64,000 nt of DNA from Ktedonospora formicarum (GTDB taxonomy: Bacteria > Chloroflexota > Ktedonobacteria > Ktedonobacterales > Ktedonobacteraceae). The stretch is taken from positions 124,001 through 188,000 of the forward strand of contig NZ_BNJF01000002.1 in assembly GCF_016587355.1 (NCBI RefSeq), given 5' to 3'. Under the pieces are notes generated by a model. The model saw only the letters and a program-made list of their open reading frames with translations, had not been told where the DNA came from and did not search any database. A program made the translations under genes and the position numbers. Shown in pieces: positions 52,245 to 61,581 of this stretch. The first letter of the stretch is position 1, and each line of letters opens with the position of its first letter.

Positions 52245-53783
52245 GTGGGTATGATGCAAGAAAAAATACACATAGATGGATATGATACTTCGGCACTTCT
52301 CTTACGAGGCCCATATATCCTTCTTTACGAAGGAAAGAGGTATGAAGACTCCAGGGACGTTTTGCTCAAAGTCTGGCCGACTGCCTATCCTTCTTCAGAG
52401 CCTGAGCGTGAGTATATCCAGCGAGAGATTGAACGTCTGAGGTTGCTCAATGAGCATCCTCATATGCTCGAAATTCAAGAGGCGCGCATAGGTGATTTCG
52501 GATTTGCCATTATTACTGATGCCGCACCACTTGGTACCCTACAAGCTCGCCTCACGCGTAGGGCATCCAAGCCATTCCCACATGAGGAAGCGTTCACTCT
52601 TATCGAGCAAATAGGGAGCATTCTCTCTGCCGCCCATGCGCAAGGAATTATCCATGCCAATCTGAGTTCGCAGAGCGTTGTTTTCCGTCAAGAAGGGCAA
52701 GCCGCCCTAACGGACTTTCATTTACAGAGTGTCGTAGGAACAATCAGAGAATATCAGGGGTATATTGAAGAAGGGGTGCCGCGCTGCTGGTATATGGCTC
52801 CAGAACAATTCCAGGGATACACTGATGCCTCCTCCGATCAATATGCGCTTGGTTGTCTGGCATACGTGGCACTGACAGGCCGTGTGCCGTTTTTTGGCAC
52901 CGCTCGTGGAACGCTCTCACAGAAACATAGCAACGAAACACCAACATTGCCCTCACACGTGAATACTGCGCTGTCGCCACATGTCGACAGCGTTATCTTG
53001 CGCGCGTTGTCGAAAGATCCGTCACAGCGTTTCCCGGACATAGAGGCGTTTCTGCAGGCTCTTAGGGATGCGGGGGAGCAGTTGCCAATGGTCTTGCCAT
53101 CGGCTTTCTCGTCCCTCCCAACAGAAGAGACACAAGCATTCTTCGCGTTGGATCGTATATCGAGTGATCAGAAGGTGGCAAATGTGCGAGATAGTGAGGA
53201 GAAGAAGAAGAGCATTCCACCCTCTGGCACGACGAGTAAAATCAGTGGGAATGATGATGGGAAAGGCAAGAAGAACATATTTCCTGCCCTGATGCTCGTA
53301 GTGATGACGTTACTCGTTATTATTGGGACCATCGTCGTCTGGCAGCGTCCTTTGCTCCAAACATCCCAAATGAAGGACCCTCTGGCAATGACCCCAACCC
53401 CACTCTCTACCCCAACACATGTACCTACTAGAAATGCGACCGGAACACCACCACCAACTCTCCTACCCATTTTGCATCCATCCCCGACAACAACACCAGG
53501 CCAGAAGCGAGTTACGATCTCACCCTTTCTTGATTGTGTGCAACGAGAAGGTGGCGCCTATGCAGCCTACTTTGGGTATGCCAACACGAACTCGTTTACG
53601 GTCAGTATTCCCCAAGGCACAAACAACTATTTGAAGCCGACTACATATAACGGCATGCAACCAGGCGTATTTAATCCCGGTCGACAATACCGTGTCTTCC
53701 GCATCCCATTTAAGAATGGGATTGTGACCTGGAATCTTGATGGAGGAAGCGCTACCGCCAGCAAGCAAGGCCCTGACTGTTGA
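52245..53783 (+). CDS. Membrane-anchored Ser/Thr pseudokinase
   Basis: 512 residues from GTG 52245 (ATG 52251 or 52254 are alternatives; no strong ribosome site). The kinase fold is recognisable: Lys42 in VLLKVW, MAPEQ at 184-188, SSDQYALGCLAYVALTGRVPF, DPSQRFP. The catalytic parts are lost: HRDxKPxN reads HANLSSQS (137-144), DFG reads DFH (157-159) and the Gly loop is absent. A Ser/Lys-rich linker leads to one membrane helix (LMLVVMTLLVIIGTIVVW, about 349-366), a Pro/Thr linker and an extracellular beta domain of about 90 residues bounded by two Cys (SPFLDCV...GPDC). It can hardly transfer phosphate; it may bind a partner inside and a ligand outside. Its nearest downstream neighbours are the ECF sigma and anti-sigma genes. 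Confidence 0.85.
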   Translation: MGMMQEKIHIDGYDTSALLLRGPYILLYEGKRYEDSRDVLLKVWPTAYPSSEPEREYIQREIERLRLLNEHPHMLEIQEARIGDFGFAIITDAAPLGTLQARLTRRASKPFPHEEAFTLIEQIGSILSAAHAQGIIHANLSSQSVVFRQEGQAALTDFHLQSVVGTIREYQGYIEEGVPRCWYMAPEQFQGYTDASSDQYALGCLAYVALTGRVPFFGTARGTLSQKHSNETPTLPSHVNTALSPHVDSVILRALSKDPSQRFPDIEAFLQALRDAGEQLPMVLPSAFSSLPTEETQAFFALDRISSDQKVANVRDSEEKKKSIPPSGTTSKISGNDDGKGKKNIFPALMLVVMTLLVIIGTIVVWQRPLLQTSQMKDPLAMTPTPLSTPTHVPTRNATGTPPPTLLPILHPSPTTTPGQKRVTISPFLDCVQREGGAYAAYFGYANTNSFTVSIPQGTNNYLKPTTYNGMQPGVFNPGRQYRVFRIPFKNGIVTWNLDGGSATASKQGPDC

Positions 53784-54183
53784 GGGTAGAGTGCACTTGG
53801 CGGATAGGTGCTTGAGATGGTAAAAGATCTTCTTCGCGCGCCTGTGCCTTTCTGCATTTTTCAGATGGTCAGCACGAGCAGAAAGGTTGTGGTATCTTGC
53901 TTCGCCAATGCCAGATGCTTTTGATCTGCATCGCTGAAGGAAATTGTCATGATGGCTGCATGGTTATGGGAATTATGTATGATGGCCAAAATGGAAGAGG
54001 AAAACGAATTTCTTGCCTGAGTGTCTCAGGCCGTAACCAAAGCGAACGTTACAACAACTGTATATACAGAAAGCGTGTTTCTGGTAGCTTCTTCACCTCC
54101 TGGTTGCTGGGAAGGGCCATCCCTGCTGCCATTATCCAGAGGGCTTTCATACTTTAACCATCGGAAAGCGTAAGAGGATTTGA
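53784..54183. other. Gap before sigma factor gene
   Basis: No gene recognised. Its short frames have no ribosome sites. The sigma-factor promoter should lie in the right half. Confidence 0.35.
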
Positions 54184-54879
54184 ATGTTTTTAAGGCGATC
54201 TCATGGAGGAAAGGAATCCGCAGATCAGGAAGATTCGCCTCAAGCGTTTCAGGGGATTCTCAAACGAGCACGACAAGGCGAGAGCGAAGACATGAGTCTG
54301 CTGTATCGCCGTTTCTTGCCAGGCGTTTTCGGGTATATTGCCAGTCGTGTTCCTGATCGGGCAACTGCAGAAGATCTCACCTCTGATGTCTTTCTGGCTA
54401 TGGTTGAGGGTATTGCTCAACAACGCTATGATGAGGAGGCCCGCTTTACCGCCTGGTTATTTCGTATTGCTCGGACAACGGTGGCTTCCTATTATCGCAA
54501 ACATGCAAAGCGCCCCTCCATTGTTCCATTTACAGCTATTGCACATGCTAAAACACCACTCGATGGGGACGGTCTTTCCACTGATCAGGTCGCTGATCCG
54601 GTTGAGTGGGCTGAAGCACGAGATGAATGGGGACATGTCGTGCAAGCCATCAATCAACTCACCGAAGAACAGCGCCTGGTCGTGGTTGGCCGATTCCTCC
54701 TTGATTATGATGTAGCAACAGTTGCGAAAATCGTGGGAAAGAAGGCAAATGCGGTCAAAGCGCTCCAATTTCGTGCGCTCAGGAGCTTACAACGATTCCT
54801 GGTGCCATCTGCGCCATCTCCGGCTTCTGAAGAGCATGGGGAGCGCCTTAAGGGGGGATGCAACGATGTCATCAAGTAA
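54184..54879 (+). CDS. ECF-type RNA polymerase sigma factor
   Basis: 231 residues. Region 2: MSLLYRRFLPGVFGYIASRVPDRATAEDLTSDVFLAM, then TAWLFRIARTTVASYYRKHAKR. Region 4: INQLTEEQRLVVVGRFLLDYDVATVAKIVGKKANAVKALQFRALRSLQRFL. It directs RNA polymerase to a set of stress or envelope genes when released by its anti-sigma. AGAGGA precedes ATG 54184. Its last 14 nt overlap the start of the membrane protein gene that follows, the usual sigma/anti-sigma coupling. Confidence 0.94.
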   Translation: MFLRRSHGGKESADQEDSPQAFQGILKRARQGESEDMSLLYRRFLPGVFGYIASRVPDRATAEDLTSDVFLAMVEGIAQQRYDEEARFTAWLFRIARTTVASYYRKHAKRPSIVPFTAIAHAKTPLDGDGLSTDQVADPVEWAEARDEWGHVVQAINQLTEEQRLVVVGRFLLDYDVATVAKIVGKKANAVKALQFRALRSLQRFLVPSAPSPASEEHGERLKGGCNDVIK

Positions 54880-55348
54880 CGATTCAGAGGAACAATTGGA
54901 AGGCGAAACGCAGCAACATGAGTCCTCAGCCTCCCAGAATGCTTGTAAAAGAACTACCCTCTCTTTTAACAAGCAAGAGGAAGCGCTGCCTCCAGCAACC
55001 AAAGGCTCTTCTGCTGACGCAGAGGATATTCCTTCGGAACTTCTGGAGGTGATACATGCATTACAAACAGCCCCACAACTACAAGTAGACACGGAGTTTG
55101 CCAAACAACTGGAGCAACATCTCCTGGCACGCCAGGCACGCTTGAAACAGGTGCCTCCTCGCTCTTCCTGGTGGCCTTTGTTTTCTCGTCCCTCGCTACG
55201 AGTACATCCATTGGTAGGTGTTGCGGTAATGTTACTCTTGTTGCTGTCTCTCGGGACAGGAGTGCTGATTGCTGCTGCCCATACCACTAACCCTACGAGC
55301 CCACTCTATAGTCTGAAGCGATGGGAATATCAGGCAAAGGCCCCCTGA
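54866..55348 (+). CDS. Anti-sigma-like membrane protein, N-terminal frame
   Basis: From ATG 54866, inside the end of the sigma gene, 160 residues: a polar Ser/Glu/Gln-rich cytoplasmic part, the segment ELLEVIHALQTAPQLQVDTEFAKQLEQHLLARQARLKQ and one membrane helix (HPLVGVAVMLLLLLSLGTGVLIAAA), then NPTSPLYSLKRWEYQ and a stop just after a C5 run. In related proteins NPTSPLY.LKRWE is followed directly by a long helical extracytoplasmic domain, which here lies in the next frame from 55321. The gene is therefore split by a -1 frameshift at about 55341-55345, by mutation, assembly error or slippage. Confidence 0.78.
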   Translation: MSSSNDSEEQLEGETQQHESSASQNACKRTTLSFNKQEEALPPATKGSSADAEDIPSELLEVIHALQTAPQLQVDTEFAKQLEQHLLARQARLKQVPPRSSWWPLFSRPSLRVHPLVGVAVMLLLLLSLGTGVLIAAAHTTNPTSPLYSLKRWEYQAKAP

Positions 55349-56121
55349 CGAGTACCTCTGCACCTGTGGCACAGGCACAATGGGATGCTCAATTTTCTCA
55401 GGATCAATTGAGCGTCTTGACGACGTTCGCTCGCGATGGACAATCACCACCGTCTGCTGCCTATCGGAAGGCGCTGGTCGCTTTTGACCAGGCAATACAG
55501 ACATTGACACACGATATTGATCAACTCCCCCAGGGAAAAGAGCGCCAACATCTGGAACACCAACGCCTGGAGCAAACTGTTCAGGCACAGAAAGCATTCT
55601 ATAACCTCTTAGGGCGTCTCACTATGGGAGATCGCCAGCAAACCACGGTGATTCTGGGACATCTGGGGGCACAGGTTCCGCACCTCACCAGGGTCCGCAT
55701 TGCCTTCCCTCCAAAGGGGATGCCGCCTGGAAAGGCTGAGCTGACCATCACCCTAACTGGCGATCATTTCCAGCCAGGGGCACAACTTCTCATCAACAAT
55801 CGTGTGATGTCCATACCCGGAACTTTGCGGCGGGGTGTGTATGTCTTTGCCCTGATCTGGAATGGTCCACAAGTGCAAAGCGTCGGTTTGTTGAGTCGTG
55901 ATGGGACCGTCGTGCAGACCACTTCTCTCGAAGAGAACCAGCATGGATCTAGCACCACCTCACAAGACAACCGCAACCACAACAATGGACAAGAAGATGG
56001 GAATAGCAACAATACCTCTGGAGGAAACAAAAATACCGAAAAGGGGAACGCAGAAAATAATGGCAATGGGAACGGTAGGGGGAAACCGTCTGTGACCCCA
56101 ACGCCACCTATACATCACTGA
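55321..56121 (+). CDS. Extracytoplasmic part of the split anti-sigma-like protein
   Basis: Continues the preceding frame after a one-base shift. It reads LTSTSAPVAQAQWDAQFSQDQLSVLTTFARDGQSPPSAAYRKALVAFDQAIQTLTHDIDQLPQGKERQHLEHQ, a helical domain in which SPADQAELRLQFARDRL-like sequence is usual; then a small beta domain (AELTITLTGDHFQPGAQLLINNRV) and a low-complexity Asn/Gly/Ser tail of about 60 residues ending TPTPPIHH. The ATG 55321 is not a natural start and lacks a ribosome site. Outside the cell this part would sense the envelope signal and transmit it to the sigma factor. Confidence 0.75.
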   Translation: MGISGKGPLTSTSAPVAQAQWDAQFSQDQLSVLTTFARDGQSPPSAAYRKALVAFDQAIQTLTHDIDQLPQGKERQHLEHQRLEQTVQAQKAFYNLLGRLTMGDRQQTTVILGHLGAQVPHLTRVRIAFPPKGMPPGKAELTITLTGDHFQPGAQLLINNRVMSIPGTLRRGVYVFALIWNGPQVQSVGLLSRDGTVVQTTSLEENQHGSSTTSQDNRNHNNGQEDGNSNNTSGGNKNTEKGNAENNGNGNGRGKPSVTPTPPIHH

Positions 56122-56165
56122 GCAGCGCTGAGCCTGAATTGTGGAGATGAGCGCTGCTCGGTGAT
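56114..56165 (+). terminator. Hairpin ending the sigma/anti-sigma operon
   Basis: 16-base arms 56114-56129 and 56150-56165 with one G-U-type mismatch, overlapping the stop codon of the anti-sigma-like gene. No long T-run. Confidence 0.55.
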
Positions 56166-56849
56166 GAATGGGTGGACATGGGAAACATACCAATATCTAA
56201 AAGAGATGTTCCAAGGCGAGAGCACCATATGAAAAACGAGCCCCAAAGTAATAGCGCATAAAATATTGACAAACGCCAACTCTTAAGCACACTCTTATCA
56301 AGAGTATCAGGTGCCACAAGGACATTTTATTATTGTTGGTTTCCCCTTATTGATACACAACACATGTGTAAGAAGATTTGCGCATATTTCTGGCAAGAAG
56401 CCACCTCACCTTATAGTCTGTTTGAACCTTCTGCTCCTCTTGCTTTGTCTGAAATTACGTGTGTTCTCATTTCTGCAAACCAGAATTTGAAGTGCATTTA
56501 CCACAATACGAGTGTATGCCTGCTCCTTCTCCTCTTTTTCAAGAGAGGAAGGAGCAGATGAAAAGATCGGGCTAAACATTCCGCTCAGACACGCCGAAAC
56601 CGGTAAAAGTCATCTCTAAGCTATATGTGCAGCTGATCAAGGGACGATATAGCTTGTGTTCTCGGCTCTTGTAAGTCTCAAACGCACAAAATCAAATTCA
56701 AAAATGCTTGGGTCCGTCTTCTGGTGCTTCCTCTCAATCAGGCCATCACACTTTGGTTGGTCTTTTCCCCTGGGTTCATACTGTCAAGGGATACTTCTCG
56801 CTCCCAGAATGAAACCACCAGAAAGTGTCGCGTATGAAGGAGCGTTCAT
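56166..56849. other. AT-rich gap
   Basis: No gene recognised. An imperfect hairpin with a T5 loop region at about 56518-56558 (CTGCTCCTTC...GGAGCAG) may be a terminator. The promoter of the P450 operon should lie in the right part. Confidence 0.35.
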
Positions 56850-57095
56850 ATGAGAATTGTCGTGGATCTAACCCGCTGTCAGAGCTATGGACAGTGTGTC
56901 TTTGCCGCGCCGAGTGTCTTTCGGTTTCATGGCGAAGAAGCTCTAGAATATGATTATACTCCCGATGACCAGTTCCGTGAACAGGTTCGGTGGGCAGCGG
57001 CGGCGTGTCCAGTTCACGCCATTATACTGGATGACCAGGATGAACAACCGAAGCATATTTCTCATAAAGAGAACATTATGGGAGGAAAGGCATGA
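56850..57095 (+). CDS. Ferredoxin, [3Fe-4S]-type P450 electron donor
   Basis: 81 residues. MRIVVDLTRCQSYGQCVFAAPSVF and AAAACPVHAI give the Cys-x5-Cys...Cys-Pro pattern of the small [3Fe-4S] ferredoxins that serve actinobacterial-type P450s (usual cluster motif CxxxxxC...CP). AAGGAG lies 9 nt before ATG 56850. It overlaps the reductase gene by ATGA, so the two are translated together and act as a chain: NAD(P)H, reductase, ferredoxin, P450. Confidence 0.92.
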   Translation: MRIVVDLTRCQSYGQCVFAAPSVFRFHGEEALEYDYTPDDQFREQVRWAAAACPVHAIILDDQDEQPKHISHKENIMGGKA

Positions 57096-58558
57096 CGAGC
57101 AGCCATCCTCCCATAATGCCTGGCTTTACCAATGGGCACGTGGTAATCGTTGGTGCCTCATTGGCTGGGTTGCGCGCAGCAGAGGCCCTGCGTGCAGAGG
57201 GCTTTACGGGCCCTCTGACTCTGATTGGAGATGAATCTGAAGAACCTTATGATCGCCCACCTCTTTCCAAATCGGTTCTGACCGGGTGGATCTCGGCAGA
57301 GCATACCACCTTACCCCGGCAGCGCAATATCGCGGCAAAATGGCTGTTGGGTGTTCCGGCGATGGCGCTTGATGTACCGAACCGAGAGGTGCAGCTCGCA
57401 GATAGACGTCGGATCGGATTCGATCGTTTATTGATCACTACTGGTACGCGCGCGCGTCCCTGGCCGGAGCCGAAACAAGCAGCTCTCGATGGAGTCTTCA
57501 CTGTGCGCACCCGTGAAGATGCTGCTCGACTTCATGCCCGTCTGGCTTCCAAACCTAAACGTGTGCTCGTCATAGGGGCTGGATTTACCGGCTCAGAGGT
57601 AGCTTCGGTTTGCCGCGAACTCGGCTTGGAGGTCACGGTCACCGAGCGTAGCGCAACTCCTCTCGCGGGTGCCCTCGGCCAGGCGGCTGGGGCGTATGCC
57701 GCGCATTTACAGCGCCAGCATGGGGTGGATCTGCGCTGCAACACCACCGTTATGGCTCTGGAGGGCGATGCACAGAAGAAATTGTGTCGTGCTCGGCTTT
57801 CCGATGGTGATGAACTGGACGTAGAGGTGGCAGTGGTCGCTTTGGGGGCTGTGCGCAACACCGAGTGGTTGCGGAATGCGGGGCTGGCTGCTGACGGACG
57901 CGGCGTGGTGTGTGATGCGTCCTGTCGCGTCTTCGATGCGGATGGGATTGTCACGGATGACATCTTCGTGGCGGGGGATGTGGCTCGCTGGCCACATCCA
58001 CTCTATGACGGTGAACTCCTGGTGGTTGAGCACTGGAGTAATGCTGTTACCCAGGCAGAAACAGCAGCCCATAATATGCTGGCTAGTTCAGCGACGCGCC
58101 GTGCACACAAGCACTTGCCCTCCTTCTGGTCCAATCAGTTTGAAGTCAATATTAAGGCCATTGGTTTACCTGTTATTGCTGATACGATCGTTCTCACCCA
58201 AGGGTCGCTTGAGGAAGGCCGTCTAGTCGCTGCCTATGGCCATCAGGGACGTATCATCGCTGCGGTTGCCGTCAACGCGGCGAGATACTTACCAGCCTAT
58301 CAGACGCTGATCGAAGCCCGCGCGCCGTTTCCACCAGAGCTGCACGCCTCCGACGAGCCAGCCGAACTACATTCCATGCCGGCAGGCTTCCCGAAGCGTG
58401 GGCAGCCTACTCACGATCCTGGCGCGGTGCCCACGGGAGCCGGTCCTAACACTCCTGAACAGCCGGTTGAGGGGGATGCCTTGACACTGTTGGACCCACG
58501 TGTCCCACTTGGTGCGCCACCCCTTTTGACGCCGCACCTGAATAGGATAAGCATATGA
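57092..58558 (+). CDS. FAD-dependent ferredoxin reductase
   Basis: 488 residues. FAD motif VIVGASLAGLRAAEALRAEGF with YDRPPLSKSVLTG, the NAD motif VLVIGAGFTGSEVASVCRELG and the second FAD motif IFVAGDVARWPHPLY, as in rubredoxin/ferredoxin reductases (Pyr_redox_2 with a reductase C-terminal domain). A Pro/Gly-rich tail of about 60 residues is unusual. It passes electrons from NAD(P)H to the ferredoxin encoded just upstream. Its stop overlaps the P450 start by ATGA. Confidence 0.94.
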   Translation: MTSSHPPIMPGFTNGHVVIVGASLAGLRAAEALRAEGFTGPLTLIGDESEEPYDRPPLSKSVLTGWISAEHTTLPRQRNIAAKWLLGVPAMALDVPNREVQLADRRRIGFDRLLITTGTRARPWPEPKQAALDGVFTVRTREDAARLHARLASKPKRVLVIGAGFTGSEVASVCRELGLEVTVTERSATPLAGALGQAAGAYAAHLQRQHGVDLRCNTTVMALEGDAQKKLCRARLSDGDELDVEVAVVALGAVRNTEWLRNAGLAADGRGVVCDASCRVFDADGIVTDDIFVAGDVARWPHPLYDGELLVVEHWSNAVTQAETAAHNMLASSATRRAHKHLPSFWSNQFEVNIKAIGLPVIADTIVLTQGSLEEGRLVAAYGHQGRIIAAVAVNAARYLPAYQTLIEARAPFPPELHASDEPAELHSMPAGFPKRGQPTHDPGAVPTGAGPNTPEQPVEGDALTLLDPRVPLGAPPLLTPHLNRISI

Positions 58559-59805
58559 AAAGGACACCCCAGGAAAGAAGAACAGGAAAGAAAAGCGCGA
58601 TCATGACCCAGACACCTGTAAGCCCGAAGCGGCTGTACGAACAGATGCTTGATCATGCCAGTCGCCCCAATCCCTATCCACTGTACGAGCAGATGCGCCA
58701 AACTCCCGTGGCACAAGTGGATGAGGAGAACTACATTGTCAGTACCTACCAGGAGATCAACTTACTACTCCACGATCCAAGTATCAGCAAAGAGCAGCGC
58801 AAAAGCAAAATCCCTGTTGAAGGATTACGTGATGTAGCAAAAAAATGGTTGCTCTTTCTCGATCCGCCTTCCCATACCTACCTGCGACGACTGGTCATGC
58901 ATCAGTTCACGCCGGAACGGATCAGGAGTTTGCGAGGACGGATCGTCGAAACAGTGACCGAACTGCTCAACGCAAAAAAAGGCCAGCAGCAATTTGATCT
59001 GGTAGAGAGCGTTTCGTACCCATTACCTGTGACTGTCATCTGCGAATTACTGGGTGTACCGCGAGAGGATGAGAAGCGCTTCCATACCTGGGCAGACACG
59101 TTAACAGAGGGTCTTGACCCGGCGCTGGCAATGAACCCCCACATCTCCCAGGCATTCGGCGAGATCTCGCAGTATATGAGCCAGCTAATTGCTGAACGGC
59201 GGGTCCATCCCAGAGACGATCTCGTTTCAGGGTTAGCCATAGGTAATGACCCAGCGGGACGCATGGATGACGAGACCCTCAGCAGTACCATGATTCTGCT
59301 GTTGTTAGCTGGACACGAGACCACCGTCAATCTGATTAGCAACAGCATGCTTACGCTGTTGCGCCATCCCCAGGAGTTACAGAAGCTCCGCGATCATTCC
59401 GAGCGTGCCTATCTCGTAGTCGAAGAGATCTTACGCTACGATCCACCAGTTCAATCGGCCCAGCGCTTTGCTCTGACCGATATCAGCCTGCGAGGAATAA
59501 AGATTCCGCAGGGGTCAGGCATCCGAATGATACTTGCGGCTGGCGATCGTGATCCAAATCGCTTTGCACATCCCAATGAGTTCAACCCAGATCGCCCCGA
59601 CAACGAGCACTTCGGCTTCGGAGGGGGCGATCATTACTGCGTTGGGGCGCCATTAGCCCGCCTGGAGGCTCAGATCGCACTCACCGAACTTGCTCGTCGA
59701 TTGGTCCATCCACGCTTAGTCGTCGATCCCCCTCCATATCGAACCAATGCCGTATTACGCGGCCCGGAGCACCTGCTGATCGCATTCGATCACCTGATCG
59801 ACTGA
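58555..59805 (+). CDS. Cytochrome P450 with its own redox partners
   Basis: 416 residues. The canonical elements are all present: I-helix LLLAGHETTVN, ExxR in EEILRYDPPVQ, and the heme loop FGFGGGDHYCVGAPLARLEAQIAL. AGGATAAG precedes ATG 58555, which overlaps the reductase stop; an internal ATG at 58603 is possible. It forms a complete three-component class I monooxygenase with the two genes upstream. The substrate is unknown. Unlike the two other P450s in the window, it has the normal acid-alcohol pair. Confidence 0.95.
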   Translation: MKRTPQERRTGKKSAIMTQTPVSPKRLYEQMLDHASRPNPYPLYEQMRQTPVAQVDEENYIVSTYQEINLLLHDPSISKEQRKSKIPVEGLRDVAKKWLLFLDPPSHTYLRRLVMHQFTPERIRSLRGRIVETVTELLNAKKGQQQFDLVESVSYPLPVTVICELLGVPREDEKRFHTWADTLTEGLDPALAMNPHISQAFGEISQYMSQLIAERRVHPRDDLVSGLAIGNDPAGRMDDETLSSTMILLLLAGHETTVNLISNSMLTLLRHPQELQKLRDHSERAYLVVEEILRYDPPVQSAQRFALTDISLRGIKIPQGSGIRMILAAGDRDPNRFAHPNEFNPDRPDNEHFGFGGGDHYCVGAPLARLEAQIALTELARRLVHPRLVVDPPPYRTNAVLRGPEHLLIAFDHLID

Positions 59806-60288
59806 CAAAAGGGATCATGAAATCGCTCCATTATAAGAGATAGGGTGGTGAATCTGTTTCTGCTCGTGTTGGTTGTGCAGATGGTATGTTCTTTTGAACA
59901 TGGTTTCCTGACCAGCGTTCCATCAAATGGTTCTGAATAGGATCGATTCCCTCGTTTTTCCATGCGACCGAGAGATATCGGTTTGAGTGAGCGTGCAAGC
60001 TATGCCAATTCGCGATGGTTGTCTGGGAAAAACGAGGGAATGGGAAGATTGCGCCAAAATACCAAACGCTGCTGAGGGCTCTCCGTGCGAAAGCAACGGG
60101 ATTCCAGAGGTTCGTACCACGCTTTCCGTTCTACACCCTCAAGGAGAGGAACGGGCTCTAGTAGTGGTTCCCCTGAACTTTTTGGCAGACGCGCTCCGGC
60201 TCTGATCAGATCAAAGCTTCAAATTTCTGTATAGGGAATAGCTTTCAGCAAGGTATCGATGGTTCTTCTCCTCTCAAGCATTATTGTA
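59806..60288. other. Gap between convergent genes
   Basis: No gene supported. Frames on both strands at 59923-60205 overlap each other and have no ribosome sites. Part may be decayed mobile-element DNA. Confidence 0.35.
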
Positions 60289-61581
60289 TCACTGTACAAC
60301 CTGCTTGATTACTGTACCAAGCGTATCAAGCGCGCGAAGAGCAAGCTGCTCTTCGATCATTAAGGGCGCAAGAAGCCGGATCACATTTCCGTAGAGTCCA
60401 GCCTTGATGAACAATACCCCCTGATTTCGCGCTTCTACAAGTATCTGGTCTACCAGTTCTGGAGCAGGTTCCTTTGTCTGCCTATTTCGGACCAACTCTA
60501 TGCCAATCATGGCACCAAGGCCACGTACATCGCCGATGGCTTCAACTTCGCTTTGGAGTGCACGGCAATGCTCCATCAGTTGATTACCAAGCCGTTCGGC
60601 TTGAGTGAGCAGATGCTCTTGCTCAAAAATGTCGAGCACCGCTAAGCCTGCGGCACAGGCAAGGGGGTTTCCTCCATATGTGCCACCAAGTCCTCCTGCA
60701 GAGGGGGCATCCATTATATCCGCACGTCCAATGACTCCAGAGAGTGGCAACCCACCTGCAAGACTTTTCGCGGTGGTGATAAGGTCTGGAACAATACCAG
60801 CATGCTCGACGGCAAACAATTTCCCTGTTCGGCCGAAACCCGTTTGAATCTCATCGGCAATCAGCACAATACCATGTTGCTCGGTGACACGTCTGAGTTC
60901 CTGCAAAAATTCGGGAGGTGCCGGGATAAAGCCTCCTTCACCAACTACGGGTTCAATGATGATGGCAGCCACTTGATCTGGGGTCACTTGCGTGTGAAAT
61001 AGCTCCTGGAGTGCATCCAACGCTCGTGCACTACTCCAGCCTCGATAGGTATAGGGATATGGCGTATGGTAGATTTCAGGCGCAAACGGCCCAAAATGCT
61101 GTCGATAGGCTGTGGCCTTCCCAGTAAGACTGAGGCCCATGAAGGTACGACCGTGAAAGCTCATGGAAAAAGCAATAACAGCAGACCTCCGTGTCGCTTC
61201 CCGCGCAATCTTGATAGCGTTCTCTACCGCCTCAGCTCCTGTCGTCAAAAAGATGGTCTTTTTGGGAGTCTCTCCTGGTGCAATCTGGTTCAGCCGTTCC
61301 GCTAAGCGCAGATAGGGCTCATACATGGCAACTTGAAAACAGGTGTGGGTCAAGCGCTCAAGTTGCTCCTGGACCGCATGGATGACTTTGGGATGGTTGT
61401 GACCAACATTGAGAACCCCGATGCCTGTTGCAAAGTCGATGTATTCTCGCTCGTCAATATCCCACAACTGGGCACCTTGAGCCCGCTCAAGAAAGATTGG
61501 ATGAGTGCTTGCGATGCCACGTGGAATGTGTTTTTCACGCAGAGCAAGCAAGTCTGCTGTACGAGACGAAGTATCGCGCAT
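60289..61581 (-). CDS. gabT: 4-aminobutyrate aminotransferase family protein
   Basis: 430 residues, class III PLP aminotransferase. FATGIGVLNVGHNHPKV, the cofactor phosphate site TGAEAVENAIKIAR, FHGRTFMGLSLTGK, the Asp in IADEIQTGFGRTGK and the PLP Lys in TTAKSLAGGLPLSGVIGR fit GabT. It moves the amino group of 4-aminobutyrate, or a related omega-amino acid, to 2-oxoglutarate. GAGGAGG is 6 nt before ATG 61581. No succinate-semialdehyde dehydrogenase gene is adjacent, so the exact substrate is a family-based guess. Confidence 0.92.
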   Translation of the reverse strand: MRDTSSRTADLLALREKHIPRGIASTHPIFLERAQGAQLWDIDEREYIDFATGIGVLNVGHNHPKVIHAVQEQLERLTHTCFQVAMYEPYLRLAERLNQIAPGETPKKTIFLTTGAEAVENAIKIAREATRRSAVIAFSMSFHGRTFMGLSLTGKATAYRQHFGPFAPEIYHTPYPYTYRGWSSARALDALQELFHTQVTPDQVAAIIIEPVVGEGGFIPAPPEFLQELRRVTEQHGIVLIADEIQTGFGRTGKLFAVEHAGIVPDLITTAKSLAGGLPLSGVIGRADIMDAPSAGGLGGTYGGNPLACAAGLAVLDIFEQEHLLTQAERLGNQLMEHCRALQSEVEAIGDVRGLGAMIGIELVRNRQTKEPAPELVDQILVEARNQGVLFIKAGLYGNVIRLLAPLMIEEQLALRALDTLGTVIKQVVQ

